Part shown: one piece after another, positions 1 through 8,635 of the stretch
How positions within the stretch are numbered: position 1 is the stretch's first letter
Layout: each line of letters begins with the position of its first letter
NCBI GenBank assembly: GCA_038212215.1
Contig: JBBQUT010000064.1
Span: forward strand, 1 to 13,723
Reading direction: 5' to 3'
DNA length: 13,723 nucleotides
From: JALZAI01 sp038212215
GTDB taxonomy: Bacteria > Actinomycetota > Actinomycetes > Mycobacteriales > Jatrophihabitantaceae
Notes under the pieces: model-generated
Databases searched by the model: none
The model's input: the letters and a program-made list of their open reading frames with translations, nothing else
Told to the model about the DNA's origin: nothing
Translations under genes and position numbers: made by a program

Positions 1-1
1 T

Positions 2-140
2 GTGAGCCGCGGCCACCGCGGCGTTCTCGTTGTTCCACACAAACAATCGATGCTCGCCCGGTGGCCGCCTCACACCCGGCAGAAACGCTGATCACCGCGG
101 CTCCAACATCAAAAATCACGATCTACGGCTGCAGTACTAG
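2..140. repeat. Left copy of a 139-bp perfect terminal inverted repeat (probable IS end)
   Basis: Bases 2-140 are the exact reverse complement of 13585-13723, with no mismatch when read base by base. The match stops after CTAG: the next base is A on the left, whereas the complemented right side has G. Reading outward from the island, the element starts TACTGCAGCCGTAGATCGTG. A repeat this long and exact, abutting a gene that is cut in mid-reading, points to two copies of the same IS end facing the island. In the frame starting at base 2 there is an open stretch that stops at TGA 89-91, and it could be the tail of a transposase. I cannot identify the protein. The CTAG junction would suit an IS701- or IS5-like element, but that is inference only. 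Confidence 0.9.
137..140. other. CTAG at the left IS/gene junction (putative target site)
   Basis: The inverted repeat ends with CTAG, and directly after it the methyltransferase reading frame begins, reading CTA GAT TGG (Leu-Asp-Trp) across the junction. The same four bases sit at the other junction (13585-13588). Sharing CTAG on both sides is expected if an element that targets CTAG/YTAR inserted twice. Each copy would then carry a four-base duplication, with the IS proper ending just outside it. Confidence 0.5.
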
Positions 141-142
141 AT

Positions 143-1069
143 TGGACCGCTACAGATTTCGAGACACTCTTACCCGACGCCGTACCGATTACGTCCTACA
201 AACCTGCTGGCGATCCTGCGAAGTATCGCTCGGCATACACTCGGTGGAATCTGTCCGACGGAACCACGACGAGTGCGCGCGAGCATTACCGAATTGCATG
301 GCGCGCGATGTGGGCAGCAGGCAACGAACGTTCCCTGATCCCTGCATTGATCCCACCCGGATGCACTCACGTCCATGCTGTTGCATCGGCTGCGATCGTA
401 ACGCGGCCTCCGTGTGACTTACTAACGCTCGCAGGATTCTTGTCGTCGTTGCTCGTTGACGCGATGCTTCGTATTTCTCCAAAATCGACTATCCCGTCCT
501 CAACAATCGAGCGTTTCCCGGCTGTCTTTGGTCACCCGCTTACCAAGAGCCTTAACCTGCGCGTCTTGCGATTGAATGCGGTCAGTGGTGCCTATGCGAG
601 CCTTTGGGCGGACAGCTTCGACGCGGCGTTTAACGAGGATGGCTGGACCTGTGAGCCATCCCGTACCAGAGGTGAACTGAACTCGGTCACCCCTTCGTGG
701 ACCCGCCTGGCGCCGTTGCGAAAGGCGGTCGATCGAAGGCAGGCGCTTGTCGAGATCGACGCCGTCATTGCACTGATGCTCCAAGTGAGCGCGGATGAGT
801 TGTGCGCGATCTATCGAACCCAGTTCGCCGTCCTGTATGGCTACGACCGCAACGTCAACTTCTTCGATGTCAATGGCCGCCTTGTGCCCAACAGTGTGCT
901 CAGCGTGTGGCGTAAGAAGGGCGACAAGATCACTGAGGACGAGCGGACGGCCACCAACCAGGCCGGCAACACGTACACGTACGAGCTTCCTTTTGTCACG
1001 CTCGATCGTGAGGCGGACATGCGTCAGGCGTACGCCGAGTTCGAGCGGCGTTTGGCGGAGCGATCGTGA
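143..1069 (+). pseudogene. Eco57I/PglX-type adenine DNA methyltransferase, C-terminal remnant (5' truncated)
   Basis: The frame is open from the repeat junction to TGA 1067-1069, giving 308 residues, although its first ATG is only at 308. Codons before that ATG still encode protein typical of the family (for example RSAYTRWNLSD, then HYRIAWRAMWAAGNERSLI), so the gene originally started far upstream. The segments SLIPALIPPG, FLSSLLVDAMLR, ERRLAERS and the RTQFAVLYGYDRN/GRLVPN tail resemble the target-recognition C-terminus of large class I N6-adenine methyltransferases, which usually exceed 1000 residues. The SAM-binding motif and the NPPY catalytic motif are absent from the window, so this piece cannot methylate DNA. 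It overlaps the next gene by four bases (GTGA), which shows it belonged to the same operon and presumably supplied self-marking. If translated at all, it would begin at ATG 308 (253 residues). Confidence 0.85.
1057..1060 (+). promoter_or_regulatory. Ribosome binding site for the GTG start at 1066
   Basis: GGAG lies five bases before GTG 1066 inside the end of the methyltransferase frame. Together with the GTGA stop/start overlap, it supports the GTG as the helicase start and indicates translational coupling. Confidence 0.55.
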
Positions 1070-4000
1070 GTGAGCTGCTGCCCACCGTGCAGGCAGCGAG
1101 TATCCGGAACAGTCTGGTCGACTATCTCACCACGACGTTTGCGCTATCCGACGCCGAGGTGCGCGATGGCTTGGACCGATTTCTCTCTGATCCGGTCAGC
1201 GGCATGTTCAAGGGCCCCTACGTGCGCCTGCGGTTGCCGTTTCGGTCAGCTGAGGACGGCTGGCGTGAGCTGCTTGAGTGGTATGGGGGATTCCCGCCCT
1301 ACGGCCACCAGGCCGCCACGTTTGCTCGGCTATCGTCCAGCATCGGCGGGCAACGCCGTCGTCCCGAACCAACGCTCGTCACTACCGGTACCGGCTCCGG
1401 CAAGACAGAGGCGTTCCTTTACCCGATCGTGGACCACGTTTTGCGGGCCAAGCGCGACGGGGTCACCGGTACAAAGGCACTGATACTTTACCCGATGAAC
1501 GCACTGGCCAACGACCAGGCAAAGCGCCTCACCGAGCTTCTCATCTCGAACGCCGAGCTGGGCGCGATCACGGCTGCGCTGTACACCGGACAGACCGGCC
1601 CCACCCGTACCTCGGTCACCCGGGACGGACTCATCACCGACCGCGCGATCATCCGCGACCGCGCGCCGGACATCCTGCTCACCAACTACAAGATGCTCGA
1701 CCAGCTGCTGCTGCGCTCCGATGATCAAGAGCTGTGGCGTCAGTCGGCAACGAGCCTGCAGTACCTCGTCCTCGACGAGTTCCACACCTACGACGGCGCG
1801 CAGGGCACCGATGTCGCGATGCTGCTACGTCGCCTGGGTCTCGCGCTCAAGAGTCACTGGCGCGGCGACGACCCAGTGATCACCGACGCCGACCGTTCCC
1901 GCCCGCTCGGACGGATAACGCCCGTCGCCACGTCGGCGACCCTGGGCGACAAGGGCGATCCCGATGTCATGCTCGGCTTCGCCGAAACCGTCTTCGGTGA
2001 GGCATTCGGACCCGAAGCCGTCGTCACCGAGTCACGGTTGAGCCTGGTTGAATGGGCCGGCGACGCAGCTGCCCAGGTCGCCGGACTCGCCCTGCGCCCT
2101 GTCGATCCGGCTCGGATCGACGTCGCTACGGCCAATTCTGACGTCGCGGCGATCGGCACCGATCCGAATGGTGGCGATCTAGCCAGAGTCGTGCTCTCGC
2201 ACCTCTACGAGGGCGACTCGAGCATTGTCACCGACCCGGACGATCTACTTGCACTCACCCAGGCCCACCCGCTGGTCCAGCTCGTCGCCCGGGAGGCTGC
2301 TGACGCCATCGCCCTCGACGACCTGGTCGTGGCGATGTTCGGCGACTCTGTGTCCTTCGCCCGCCACGGTCAGGGTGCGGCCTGGGCGCAGTTCATTGCC
2401 CAGGTCGTTGCAATGCTCGGGCATATCCGCGCCGACACAGCGATCGGACGGCGGGCTCTGTCGGTCGACGCCCACCTATGGATTCGGGAACTAACCCGAA
2501 TTGATCGCGCCGCCGACACCACGGCGACGTTCCGCTGGAGCGACGACGGGCCGCCGATCGCCGGCGACGACTTCGAGGAGATCCGTCCGTCCTTCCCAGC
2601 TGTCTACTGCCGGCATTGTGGCCGCTCAGGCTGGGGTGTCGGCCTGGCCCCTGCAGGCCTGTCGCTCGCCACCGAGGACGACTCGATCCGGCGCAACCAC
2701 GCGCAGCACGAGGGCCGATTCCGTGCATTGATCCACGCCCCGACCGAGGCCGAGCGTGACCAGCGCGACGGCGCGACCACCCAGGGCCTTGCCTGGTTCG
2801 CGGTGCGTGCGCGAAACCTCCAGCAGCAGAGGCCCGACGATGACGATCCGGATCTGGTGGACGGCTGGATCTTGCCCGTGCTCACGACAGTTGGGCCGGA
2901 CGCCGATCAGGACGCCAAGGACGACACCTGCCCCGCGTGTGGCCAGGCCGACGGCATCCGCTTCCTCGGCAGCGCGATTGCCACGCTGCTCTCGGTGTCG
3001 CTTAGCACGCTGTTTGGGTCGACCGCAATTGACCCGGCTGAGAAGAAGGCGCTCGTCTTCACCGATTCCGTGCAGGACGCCGCGCACCGAGCCGGGTTCG
3101 TGCAGGCACGCTCACATACGCTCACCCTGCGCGCGGTGCTGCGTGCTGGCGTGGCCGGCGGCGCCATCTCCCTCGACGAACTGGTCGAAGAGGTCATCCG
3201 CGCGGCCGGCGACGACCCATTTGCGCGCTACCGGATCCTGGCGCCGGACTGCGCCGACCGCCCGTCCTTCACCCCGTTCTGGGAAGAGCCGTCCACGCGA
3301 TCCGCTCCGGCCAGCGTGCGCAAACGCGTCCGCGACCGACTCGCCTTCGACGTGGCCATGGAGTTCGGTCTCAACTCCCGCCTCGGACGCACCCTGGAAC
3401 TCACCGGCACCCTGGCCGCCGAGGTCGATGCCGGCCAGCCCACCAAAATGGCCGGCAGTGCACGTGCCGCGATCGAAGGATTCAGCTGGCAGGAGAGCAT
3501 CGACGGCGACCCGGACCATGCAACGCTGGTGAGCTGGGTGCGCGGCGTGCTCGACCGGATGCGCGCCCAGGGCGCCATCGCCCACCCGTGGTTCGAGAAG
3601 TACCGGCACGAGGACGGCAACCGGCGGTCGATCTGGTTCGCGCGGCCGCGCGGTGACGGCATGCCCGCGTTCCCAACAAGTCAGGCAGGGCGGTCTGGGC
3701 GGCCCGCGCCCGGCTACCCGCGGATCGGCGGCAGCGCGGATCCGGCACGCGGCAGCGATCTCGTTGTGGTGACTTCAGCCAAGTCCTGGTACGCGATCTG
3801 GACCTCGCGGCGGCTCAAGGTGAGCGCGGGCGACGGCGCCAAGCTGGCCCGTTTGCTGCTCGAACGACTGCACCGCGATGGACTGCTGAACGTGGTTGCC
3901 AGTCAGTCCGGCGCGTCGGTCTACGCAATCCCGTCTTCCAGTGTGATCGTGATGCCGACGCGTCTGCAGGATCTGGACGCTGGCCGGCATCTTCTCGTGT

Positions 4001-7000
4001 GCGACCGATGCCACGCCGGGACGCCTGGGTCGACAACCACTGTCGCGCAGCTCGATGGCGCTCCGTGCCTGGTTGTGCGGTGCGGTGGCCAGCTACGTTC
4101 TCAGCGGCTCGAAGTGGGCTTCTACCGTCAGCTGTACAGCTCGTCGGACATGCGCCGCGTCGTAGCGCGGGAACACACCAGTTTGCTGGAAGATGAGAAG
4201 CGGCTGGAGTACGAGATCGGATTCAAGGCCGCGTCCGCAAGCCCGCAGTCTCCAAACGTCCTCGTCGCGACGCCGACGCTGGAGATGGGCATCGACATCG
4301 GTGACTTGTCTGCGGTGTTCCTCGCCTCGCTGCCGCGCACTGTCGCGTCCTACCTGCAGCGGGTAGGACGGGCTGGGCGCCTGACCGGCAACGCCCTCAA
4401 CCTCGCCTACGTCACCGGTCGTGGGGAGCACCTGCCCAAGCTCGGCGACCCGCTGTCGGTGATTAATGGCGAGGTCCGTCCCCCGGCGACCTATCTGCAG
4501 GCCGAGGAGATTCTTCGGCGGCAGTATCTCGCGCACCTCGTCGACAGGTTCGCCCGCGACGTCAGCCGTCCCCATCCGAGACTCGCGACCGCTGCGATCG
4601 GGTCGGCCGAGCCGAGCACGTTTCTCGGCGACCTCATCGCTGACAACGACGCCGCCTCCGATGAGCACGTCACGCGGTTCGCGTCGACGTTCGGTGGACT
4701 GAGTGCGGAGGTCGTGGACGGCCTGCGGGAGTGGGCCCGACCGGCGAGTGGGTCAGGCACGAGCCCCCTTGCCGAATACCTCATGCGAGCCAGTGCCCGG
4801 TGGCAGACGACCGTACAGAATCTGAAATATCGCCTGGACGCCATAGACGCGGTGCTGCCTGAGTTGGAGACAAAGACGGAATCGCCGGCCGCGACCGATG
4901 ACGACCGTCACGCGCTGCGGTCAGCGATCGCGGCCCGGAGGCTCACTGCTGGGCAGCTCGGCCATCTGCAGGGTGAGTACTGGATTGGTGTCCTGGAGGA
5001 GTACGGCATCCTGCCGAACTACACACTGCTCGATGACCGGGTGACGCTCGACGTCGGAGTCAGCTGGACTGATCCGGACACGAACACCTACCAGGCCGAA
5101 CACGCGCAGATCCAACGCGGCTCGGCGCAGGCGATTCGCGAGTTTGCGCCCGGCGCCACGTTCTACGCGCGCGGCTGGGAGATCATGATCGACGCGGTCG
5201 ACCTGGGCATCGACGGGGTATCGATACGCCCGTGGATCTTCTGCCCGGCGTGCGGTTACGCAGTCGACGCCGAGCCGTCAGGCCAACCGATCCAGATCGG
5301 GACCTGCCCGCGTTGCGGTAGCAACGGAATTGCCGACACTGGCCAACGGCTCAGCATGGTCGAGCTAACCCACGTCACCGCCGAAGTACGTCGCGACGAA
5401 GCTACGATCTCTGACCGTCGCGACGAGCGGACGAACAAGAACTTCCAGATCATGGTCACGGCAGATTTCGAGCCGGGCCCGGACGTGCGGAAATGGTACG
5501 CAGGCAACACGGGTCTTGGCTGCACCTATGTCCGAACTATGGATGTCCGCTGGGTCAATCTCGGGACTCCAGGCCAGGGTGGCAGCCGAACCATCAGCGG
5601 CGAGGAACGCGCCGGCGGACTGTTCCGGTTGTGCGAGGGCTGCGGCAAGCTCGATATCGTTGCCGGCCGCAACATGGTCTATGAACACCGACCGTGGTGC
5701 ATGCATCGGCCCTCGGCGGTCGAGCACAACGTGAGCATTGCGCTGTCGCGCACGCTGCGGACGCAGGGCCTGCTCGTCCGCCTGCCGTACGCCATCACCA
5801 TTGGCGACGATTTCGCGGTTCCCAGTCTGTCCGCAGCCCTGCTGCTCGGGTTACGCGAACAACTTGGTGGTCATCCGGACCACATCCAGGTCGAACGGGT
5901 TGTTGAACCCACGAAGTCTGATGGCACGGACAACCACGACGCGATCCTGCTGCACGACATCGTCCCGGGTGGCACCGGCTACTTGGCCGAGTTGGGCGAA
6001 CCAGAGCGGATGCGCGACCTGCTCGTCCGGGCCTGGATCCGGGTTCGTGACTGCGAATGCCAGCACGAGGAACGTCTCGCCTGCCATCGTTGCCTGCTGC
6101 CATTCGTGCGGTCTAGCGCTGTCCGTCGAGTGTCCAGGGCTTCGGCCGAGCGCCACCTTCGCTCCCTACTGGGCCTCGGCCCGCAAGCCCTCAAGGGTTA
6201 CGAATCCGCATGGGACATAACCAAGATCCCGCCGATCGAAGATCTCGAATCGCAGCTCGAACAGCGCTTCCGCAAGATCATGATCGAGCGACTCGGGGCC
6301 GCCGGAGCTACGGTTCAGACGATCCCCGGAACATGGGGAAACATCGTCAAGTTCACACTCCCTGGCGGCCCCCGGCAATGGACGCTCATGCCACAGGTGA
6401 ACCTCGAGAACTCCAAACCGGACTTCGTCCTCCAGTCCACCGACACCAACGTTCCTGCAGTGGCGATTTTCACCGATGGCCGCACGTTCCATGCCACCGA
6501 GGCGTGCAACCGCCTTGCCGATGATGCCGCCAAACGTGCGATCCTCCGGGCTACCGGACGGGTGGTTCTAGGGATTTCGGCCGCAGATCTGTCAGCGACC
6601 GAGTCGGTAGATCCACCGTGGTACTCACCGTCGAAGATCGCGCAGCTGATCTCCCATCCTTCGTTTCAGACGAAGCCTGCGGCGTACGAGTCACTTCGAC
6701 GAGGACCGGTCGACTGGTTGATCGACTGGGTGAGCGAGCCAATGCCGTCGGCCCTGCGGATCGCCGCGCGCGCCATTCCGATGATGCTGCAGCTCGCGCC
6801 CCAGAAGGTCGCGGCCCCCGAGGACTCCACGCCTGCTCAGATCGCTTCGGCCGTGCTTGTCGGCGAACAGCTCGACGGGCAGAAGCAGACTCTGGTGTAC
6901 ACCTACGGGGCTCTCGCGGTGGCTGTCGACTTGCTGGAAGGCAACGTCGCGGGGGTTGGTGTCGTCCTCGACGATCGAGCCGGTTCGCTGACAGACGTCC

Positions 7001-7449
7001 ACGCCGACGCGTGGCGGATGTGGCTCCGTCTGTCCAACGCGCTCGCGTTGCGTGACTGGCCGACCGAGATCACCACCGTAAGCAAAGTGGTGGCCGGTGC
7101 TGTCGCGCCGCCCGTGCCTGTCGTCGAGGAGGGTCATCCCGACCTCGATGGGCCATGGGCGGCGGTGTACCGCGAGGCCAGCACCGGTCTCGAACGCGAA
7201 CTCGTGGGATCCCTTGCGGCCTATGCCGAATTCGACGCGCCTGGGGTTGGCATCGAAGGTCCTGACGGCATTCCGCTGGAACTGTCGTGGCCTGATTTGA
7301 AGGTCGTGGTCGATGTATCGGGCATGGCACCTGACGACAAAGTCGATCTGCTTGCGGCCGGATGGGTCGTACTGCCGCCCGACTCCGAAGCCATCGCGGT
7401 CGAACTACGCCGCCTCGCCGGCTCGTCTACCGGAGGAGCGCAGAGCTGA
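1066..7449 (+). CDS. Giant DEAD/DEAH-box helicase with DUF1998/MZB region, DruE-like (DrmA/DrmB-like)
   Basis: This 2127-residue protein is the core of the island. Superfamily 2 helicase motifs are clear: FPPYGHQA before motif I, GTGSGKTE at 108-115, LVLDEFH with D237-E238-F239-H240, SAT at 290-292, ALVFTDS at 662-668, TPTLEMGIDIG near 1069 and QRVGRAGR at 1098-1105. About 400 residues are inserted between motifs IV and V. Likely zinc ribbons are C515/C518/C622/C625, C979/C982/C1001/C1006 and C1393/C1396/C1414/C1417, plus the MZB cluster C1663/C1665/C1673/C1676 after HDIVPGGTGYLAEL. The tail holds two segments like PD-(D/E)XK folds: KPDFVL...IFTDGR around 1785-1806 and LELSWPDLKVVVD around 2071-2083. 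Helicase and DUF1998 in one chain is the arrangement of Druantia DruE, whereas DISARM carries them as DrmA and DrmB. Its role is inferred: translocating on phage DNA in a restriction complex. Frame and motifs are intact. Confidence 0.93.
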   Translation: MSELLPTVQAASIRNSLVDYLTTTFALSDAEVRDGLDRFLSDPVSGMFKGPYVRLRLPFRSAEDGWRELLEWYGGFPPYGHQAATFARLSSSIGGQRRRPEPTLVTTGTGSGKTEAFLYPIVDHVLRAKRDGVTGTKALILYPMNALANDQAKRLTELLISNAELGAITAALYTGQTGPTRTSVTRDGLITDRAIIRDRAPDILLTNYKMLDQLLLRSDDQELWRQSATSLQYLVLDEFHTYDGAQGTDVAMLLRRLGLALKSHWRGDDPVITDADRSRPLGRITPVATSATLGDKGDPDVMLGFAETVFGEAFGPEAVVTESRLSLVEWAGDAAAQVAGLALRPVDPARIDVATANSDVAAIGTDPNGGDLARVVLSHLYEGDSSIVTDPDDLLALTQAHPLVQLVAREAADAIALDDLVVAMFGDSVSFARHGQGAAWAQFIAQVVAMLGHIRADTAIGRRALSVDAHLWIRELTRIDRAADTTATFRWSDDGPPIAGDDFEEIRPSFPAVYCRHCGRSGWGVGLAPAGLSLATEDDSIRRNHAQHEGRFRALIHAPTEAERDQRDGATTQGLAWFAVRARNLQQQRPDDDDPDLVDGWILPVLTTVGPDADQDAKDDTCPACGQADGIRFLGSAIATLLSVSLSTLFGSTAIDPAEKKALVFTDSVQDAAHRAGFVQARSHTLTLRAVLRAGVAGGAISLDELVEEVIRAAGDDPFARYRILAPDCADRPSFTPFWEEPSTRSAPASVRKRVRDRLAFDVAMEFGLNSRLGRTLELTGTLAAEVDAGQPTKMAGSARAAIEGFSWQESIDGDPDHATLVSWVRGVLDRMRAQGAIAHPWFEKYRHEDGNRRSIWFARPRGDGMPAFPTSQAGRSGRPAPGYPRIGGSADPARGSDLVVVTSAKSWYAIWTSRRLKVSAGDGAKLARLLLERLHRDGLLNVVASQSGASVYAIPSSSVIVMPTRLQDLDAGRHLLVCDRCHAGTPGSTTTVAQLDGAPCLVVRCGGQLRSQRLEVGFYRQLYSSSDMRRVVAREHTSLLEDEKRLEYEIGFKAASASPQSPNVLVATPTLEMGIDIGDLSAVFLASLPRTVASYLQRVGRAGRLTGNALNLAYVTGRGEHLPKLGDPLSVINGEVRPPATYLQAEEILRRQYLAHLVDRFARDVSRPHPRLATAAIGSAEPSTFLGDLIADNDAASDEHVTRFASTFGGLSAEVVDGLREWARPASGSGTSPLAEYLMRASARWQTTVQNLKYRLDAIDAVLPELETKTESPAATDDDRHALRSAIAARRLTAGQLGHLQGEYWIGVLEEYGILPNYTLLDDRVTLDVGVSWTDPDTNTYQAEHAQIQRGSAQAIREFAPGATFYARGWEIMIDAVDLGIDGVSIRPWIFCPACGYAVDAEPSGQPIQIGTCPRCGSNGIADTGQRLSMVELTHVTAEVRRDEATISDRRDERTNKNFQIMVTADFEPGPDVRKWYAGNTGLGCTYVRTMDVRWVNLGTPGQGGSRTISGEERAGGLFRLCEGCGKLDIVAGRNMVYEHRPWCMHRPSAVEHNVSIALSRTLRTQGLLVRLPYAITIGDDFAVPSLSAALLLGLREQLGGHPDHIQVERVVEPTKSDGTDNHDAILLHDIVPGGTGYLAELGEPERMRDLLVRAWIRVRDCECQHEERLACHRCLLPFVRSSAVRRVSRASAERHLRSLLGLGPQALKGYESAWDITKIPPIEDLESQLEQRFRKIMIERLGAAGATVQTIPGTWGNIVKFTLPGGPRQWTLMPQVNLENSKPDFVLQSTDTNVPAVAIFTDGRTFHATEACNRLADDAAKRAILRATGRVVLGISAADLSATESVDPPWYSPSKIAQLISHPSFQTKPAAYESLRRGPVDWLIDWVSEPMPSALRIAARAIPMMLQLAPQKVAAPEDSTPAQIASAVLVGEQLDGQKQTLVYTYGALAVAVDLLEGNVAGVGVVLDDRAGSLTDVHADAWRMWLRLSNALALRDWPTEITTVSKVVAGAVAPPVPVVEEGHPDLDGPWAAVYREASTGLERELVGSLAAYAEFDAPGVGIEGPDGIPLELSWPDLKVVVDVSGMAPDDKVDLLAAGWVVLPPDSEAIAVELRRLAGSSTGGAQS
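7432..7438 (+). promoter_or_regulatory. Shine-Dalgarno GGAGGAG for the ATG at 7449
   Basis: GGAGGAG sits ten bases before ATG 7449, within the last codons of the large helicase gene. It decides in favour of ATG 7449 over the in-frame ATG at 7362, which would place 29 extra residues on top of the helicase C-terminus. Confidence 0.65.
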
Positions 7450-8633
7450 TGCCGACACTGATCATGACCAAGCTCGAAGGCAACATCGACGGCTCAATCA
7501 AAGCCAAGGCCATGACATTTTTGGAGAAATTGAGCGAAGACGACACGACCGCGGGCCTGCACATCGAGCCGATCAACAACTCCGCCGACCCGCGCGTCCG
7601 AACAGGGCGAGTCGACCAATTCTGGCGAGCTGTGCTGTTCCGGATCGACAGCGACGGCGAGTCCCACTATGTGTTTCACGGTGTCTGGCCTCACGATAAG
7701 GCGATCAAGATCGCCCAGCGGGTACGGCTGCGAGTGAATCCGGTGAACGGGTTACCGCAATTTGACGAAACCCCCGAGCCGGTTGCGGCGGTCGTGCTAC
7801 CGCTGTCGGTAGTCAAGCCGGAGCCCGCGGCCGAGCCTGTGCTGGTCGCGTGGGGACGAACGCACGCTGACCTCGTCGGGCGGCTCGGCATCCCCGATGA
7901 CGTCGCCTACCAGGCTCTCGCCGTTCCAGACGACGACGCGCTGCTCGCTCTCGCGGAGCAGCACGAGGGATGGCTCGGTCTGCTCTTGGTCGATCTCGCG
8001 ACGGGTGATTCGATCGAGACGATCGTCGACCGTATGCAGCTCGCCCCGCCTGCGTCGACCGATGCCGACGAGGACCTTATTGAGTCGCTGCTGCAGCCCG
8101 CCGCCCGCGCCCAGTTCGCGTTCATCGACGGCCAGGACGAACTCCGCCGCGTCATCGACGCCGGCGATTTCGGCGCTTGGCGGATCTTCCTCCATCCCGA
8201 GCAGCGACGGTACGTCGACAAGAGCTATAACGGCCCGTTCCGGCTGAGCGGTGGCGCCGGTACGGGCAAGACGGTCGTACTCGTGCATCGGGCACGCCGC
8301 CTCGCCCAGCACGATCCGGACGCCCGGGTTGTCCTGACGACGTTTACGACCAACCTGGCCACTGCGCTCGGCGAACAAATCGTGCAGCTCGATCCGACCG
8401 TGCCGCGCGCCCCCCAGCTCGGTGGTCCAGGCATCTACATCTCGGGGATCGACTCGCTGGCGTCAGCGGTGATCCGCTCGGCGGTGCCCCTGTCGATCGA
8501 CGCGGCGGCCGAGGCAGTGCTTGGCGAAGCACGTCCCTCGGTAAACACGCGCACGCCGGGTGGGCGCTGGCGCGTCGTGCTTGACTCGACCTCAATCGCC
8601 CTTCCATCGGAGGTCGCCAACGAGCTTTCTTGA
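7449..8633 (+). CDS. RelE-like domain plus UvrD/Rep helicase, N-terminal half (frameshifted gene)
   Basis: The frame encodes 394 residues. Its ATG overlaps the helicase stop by one base (TGATG). Residues 1 to about 100 look like a RelE/HigB-type toxin fold (DPRVRTGRVDQFWRAVLF, then YVFHGVWPHD and NPVNGLP). A fused domain of this kind precedes the helicase in a group of actinobacterial UvrD-like proteins. The middle is unassigned. FLHPEQRRYVD and GGAGTGKT (268-275) form the Q-motif region and Walker A of a superfamily 1A helicase, followed by TTFTTNLA (motif Ia). The frame ends at TGA 8631-8633, before Walker B. The missing half continues in another frame at once, so this is probably one gene broken by a one-base deletion, or by a sequencing error. 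Alone, the piece has ATP-binding motif I but no DExQD and should not be an active helicase. Confidence 0.85.
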   Translation: MPTLIMTKLEGNIDGSIKAKAMTFLEKLSEDDTTAGLHIEPINNSADPRVRTGRVDQFWRAVLFRIDSDGESHYVFHGVWPHDKAIKIAQRVRLRVNPVNGLPQFDETPEPVAAVVLPLSVVKPEPAAEPVLVAWGRTHADLVGRLGIPDDVAYQALAVPDDDALLALAEQHEGWLGLLLVDLATGDSIETIVDRMQLAPPASTDADEDLIESLLQPAARAQFAFIDGQDELRRVIDAGDFGAWRIFLHPEQRRYVDKSYNGPFRLSGGAGTGKTVVLVHRARRLAQHDPDARVVLTTFTTNLATALGEQIVQLDPTVPRAPQLGGPGIYISGIDSLASAVIRSAVPLSIDAAAEAVLGEARPSVNTRTPGGRWRVVLDSTSIALPSEVANELS

Positions 8634-8635
8634 TG
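8622..8635 (+). other. Frameshift site splitting the UvrD-like helicase
   Basis: The first frame reads GAG CTT TCT TGA. One extra base in the short T run would read GAG CTT TTC TTG ATG AGT GAG and join the two halves as ELFLMSEYALVVLPN, which fits a continuous protein. No canonical X XXY YYZ slippery heptamer lies in the zero frame and no strong downstream stem stands out, so programmed frameshifting is unlikely. The TGATG overlap could still allow stop-restart translation of the second half. Confidence 0.7.

Noticed and set aside
61..417. 118-residue open frame on the + strand
   Set aside because: It begins inside the inverted repeat and runs across the junction in a different frame from the clearly family-like methyltransferase remnant, so it is a chance frame.
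4093..4668. 191-residue open frame on the - strand
   Set aside because: It is antisense to helicase motifs V and VI of the large helicase and is explained as a shadow of that gene.
7362..7448. Extended start (ATG 7362) for the RelE-UvrD gene
   Set aside because: It would overlap the helicase end by 88 bases. The peptide before ATG 7449 does not look like the family, and GGAGGAG is correctly placed for 7449.
8625..8633. Programmed -1 ribosomal frameshift at CTTTCTTGA
   Set aside because: There is no zero-frame slippery heptamer and no obvious downstream stem. A simple one-base deletion or sequence error explains the break better.
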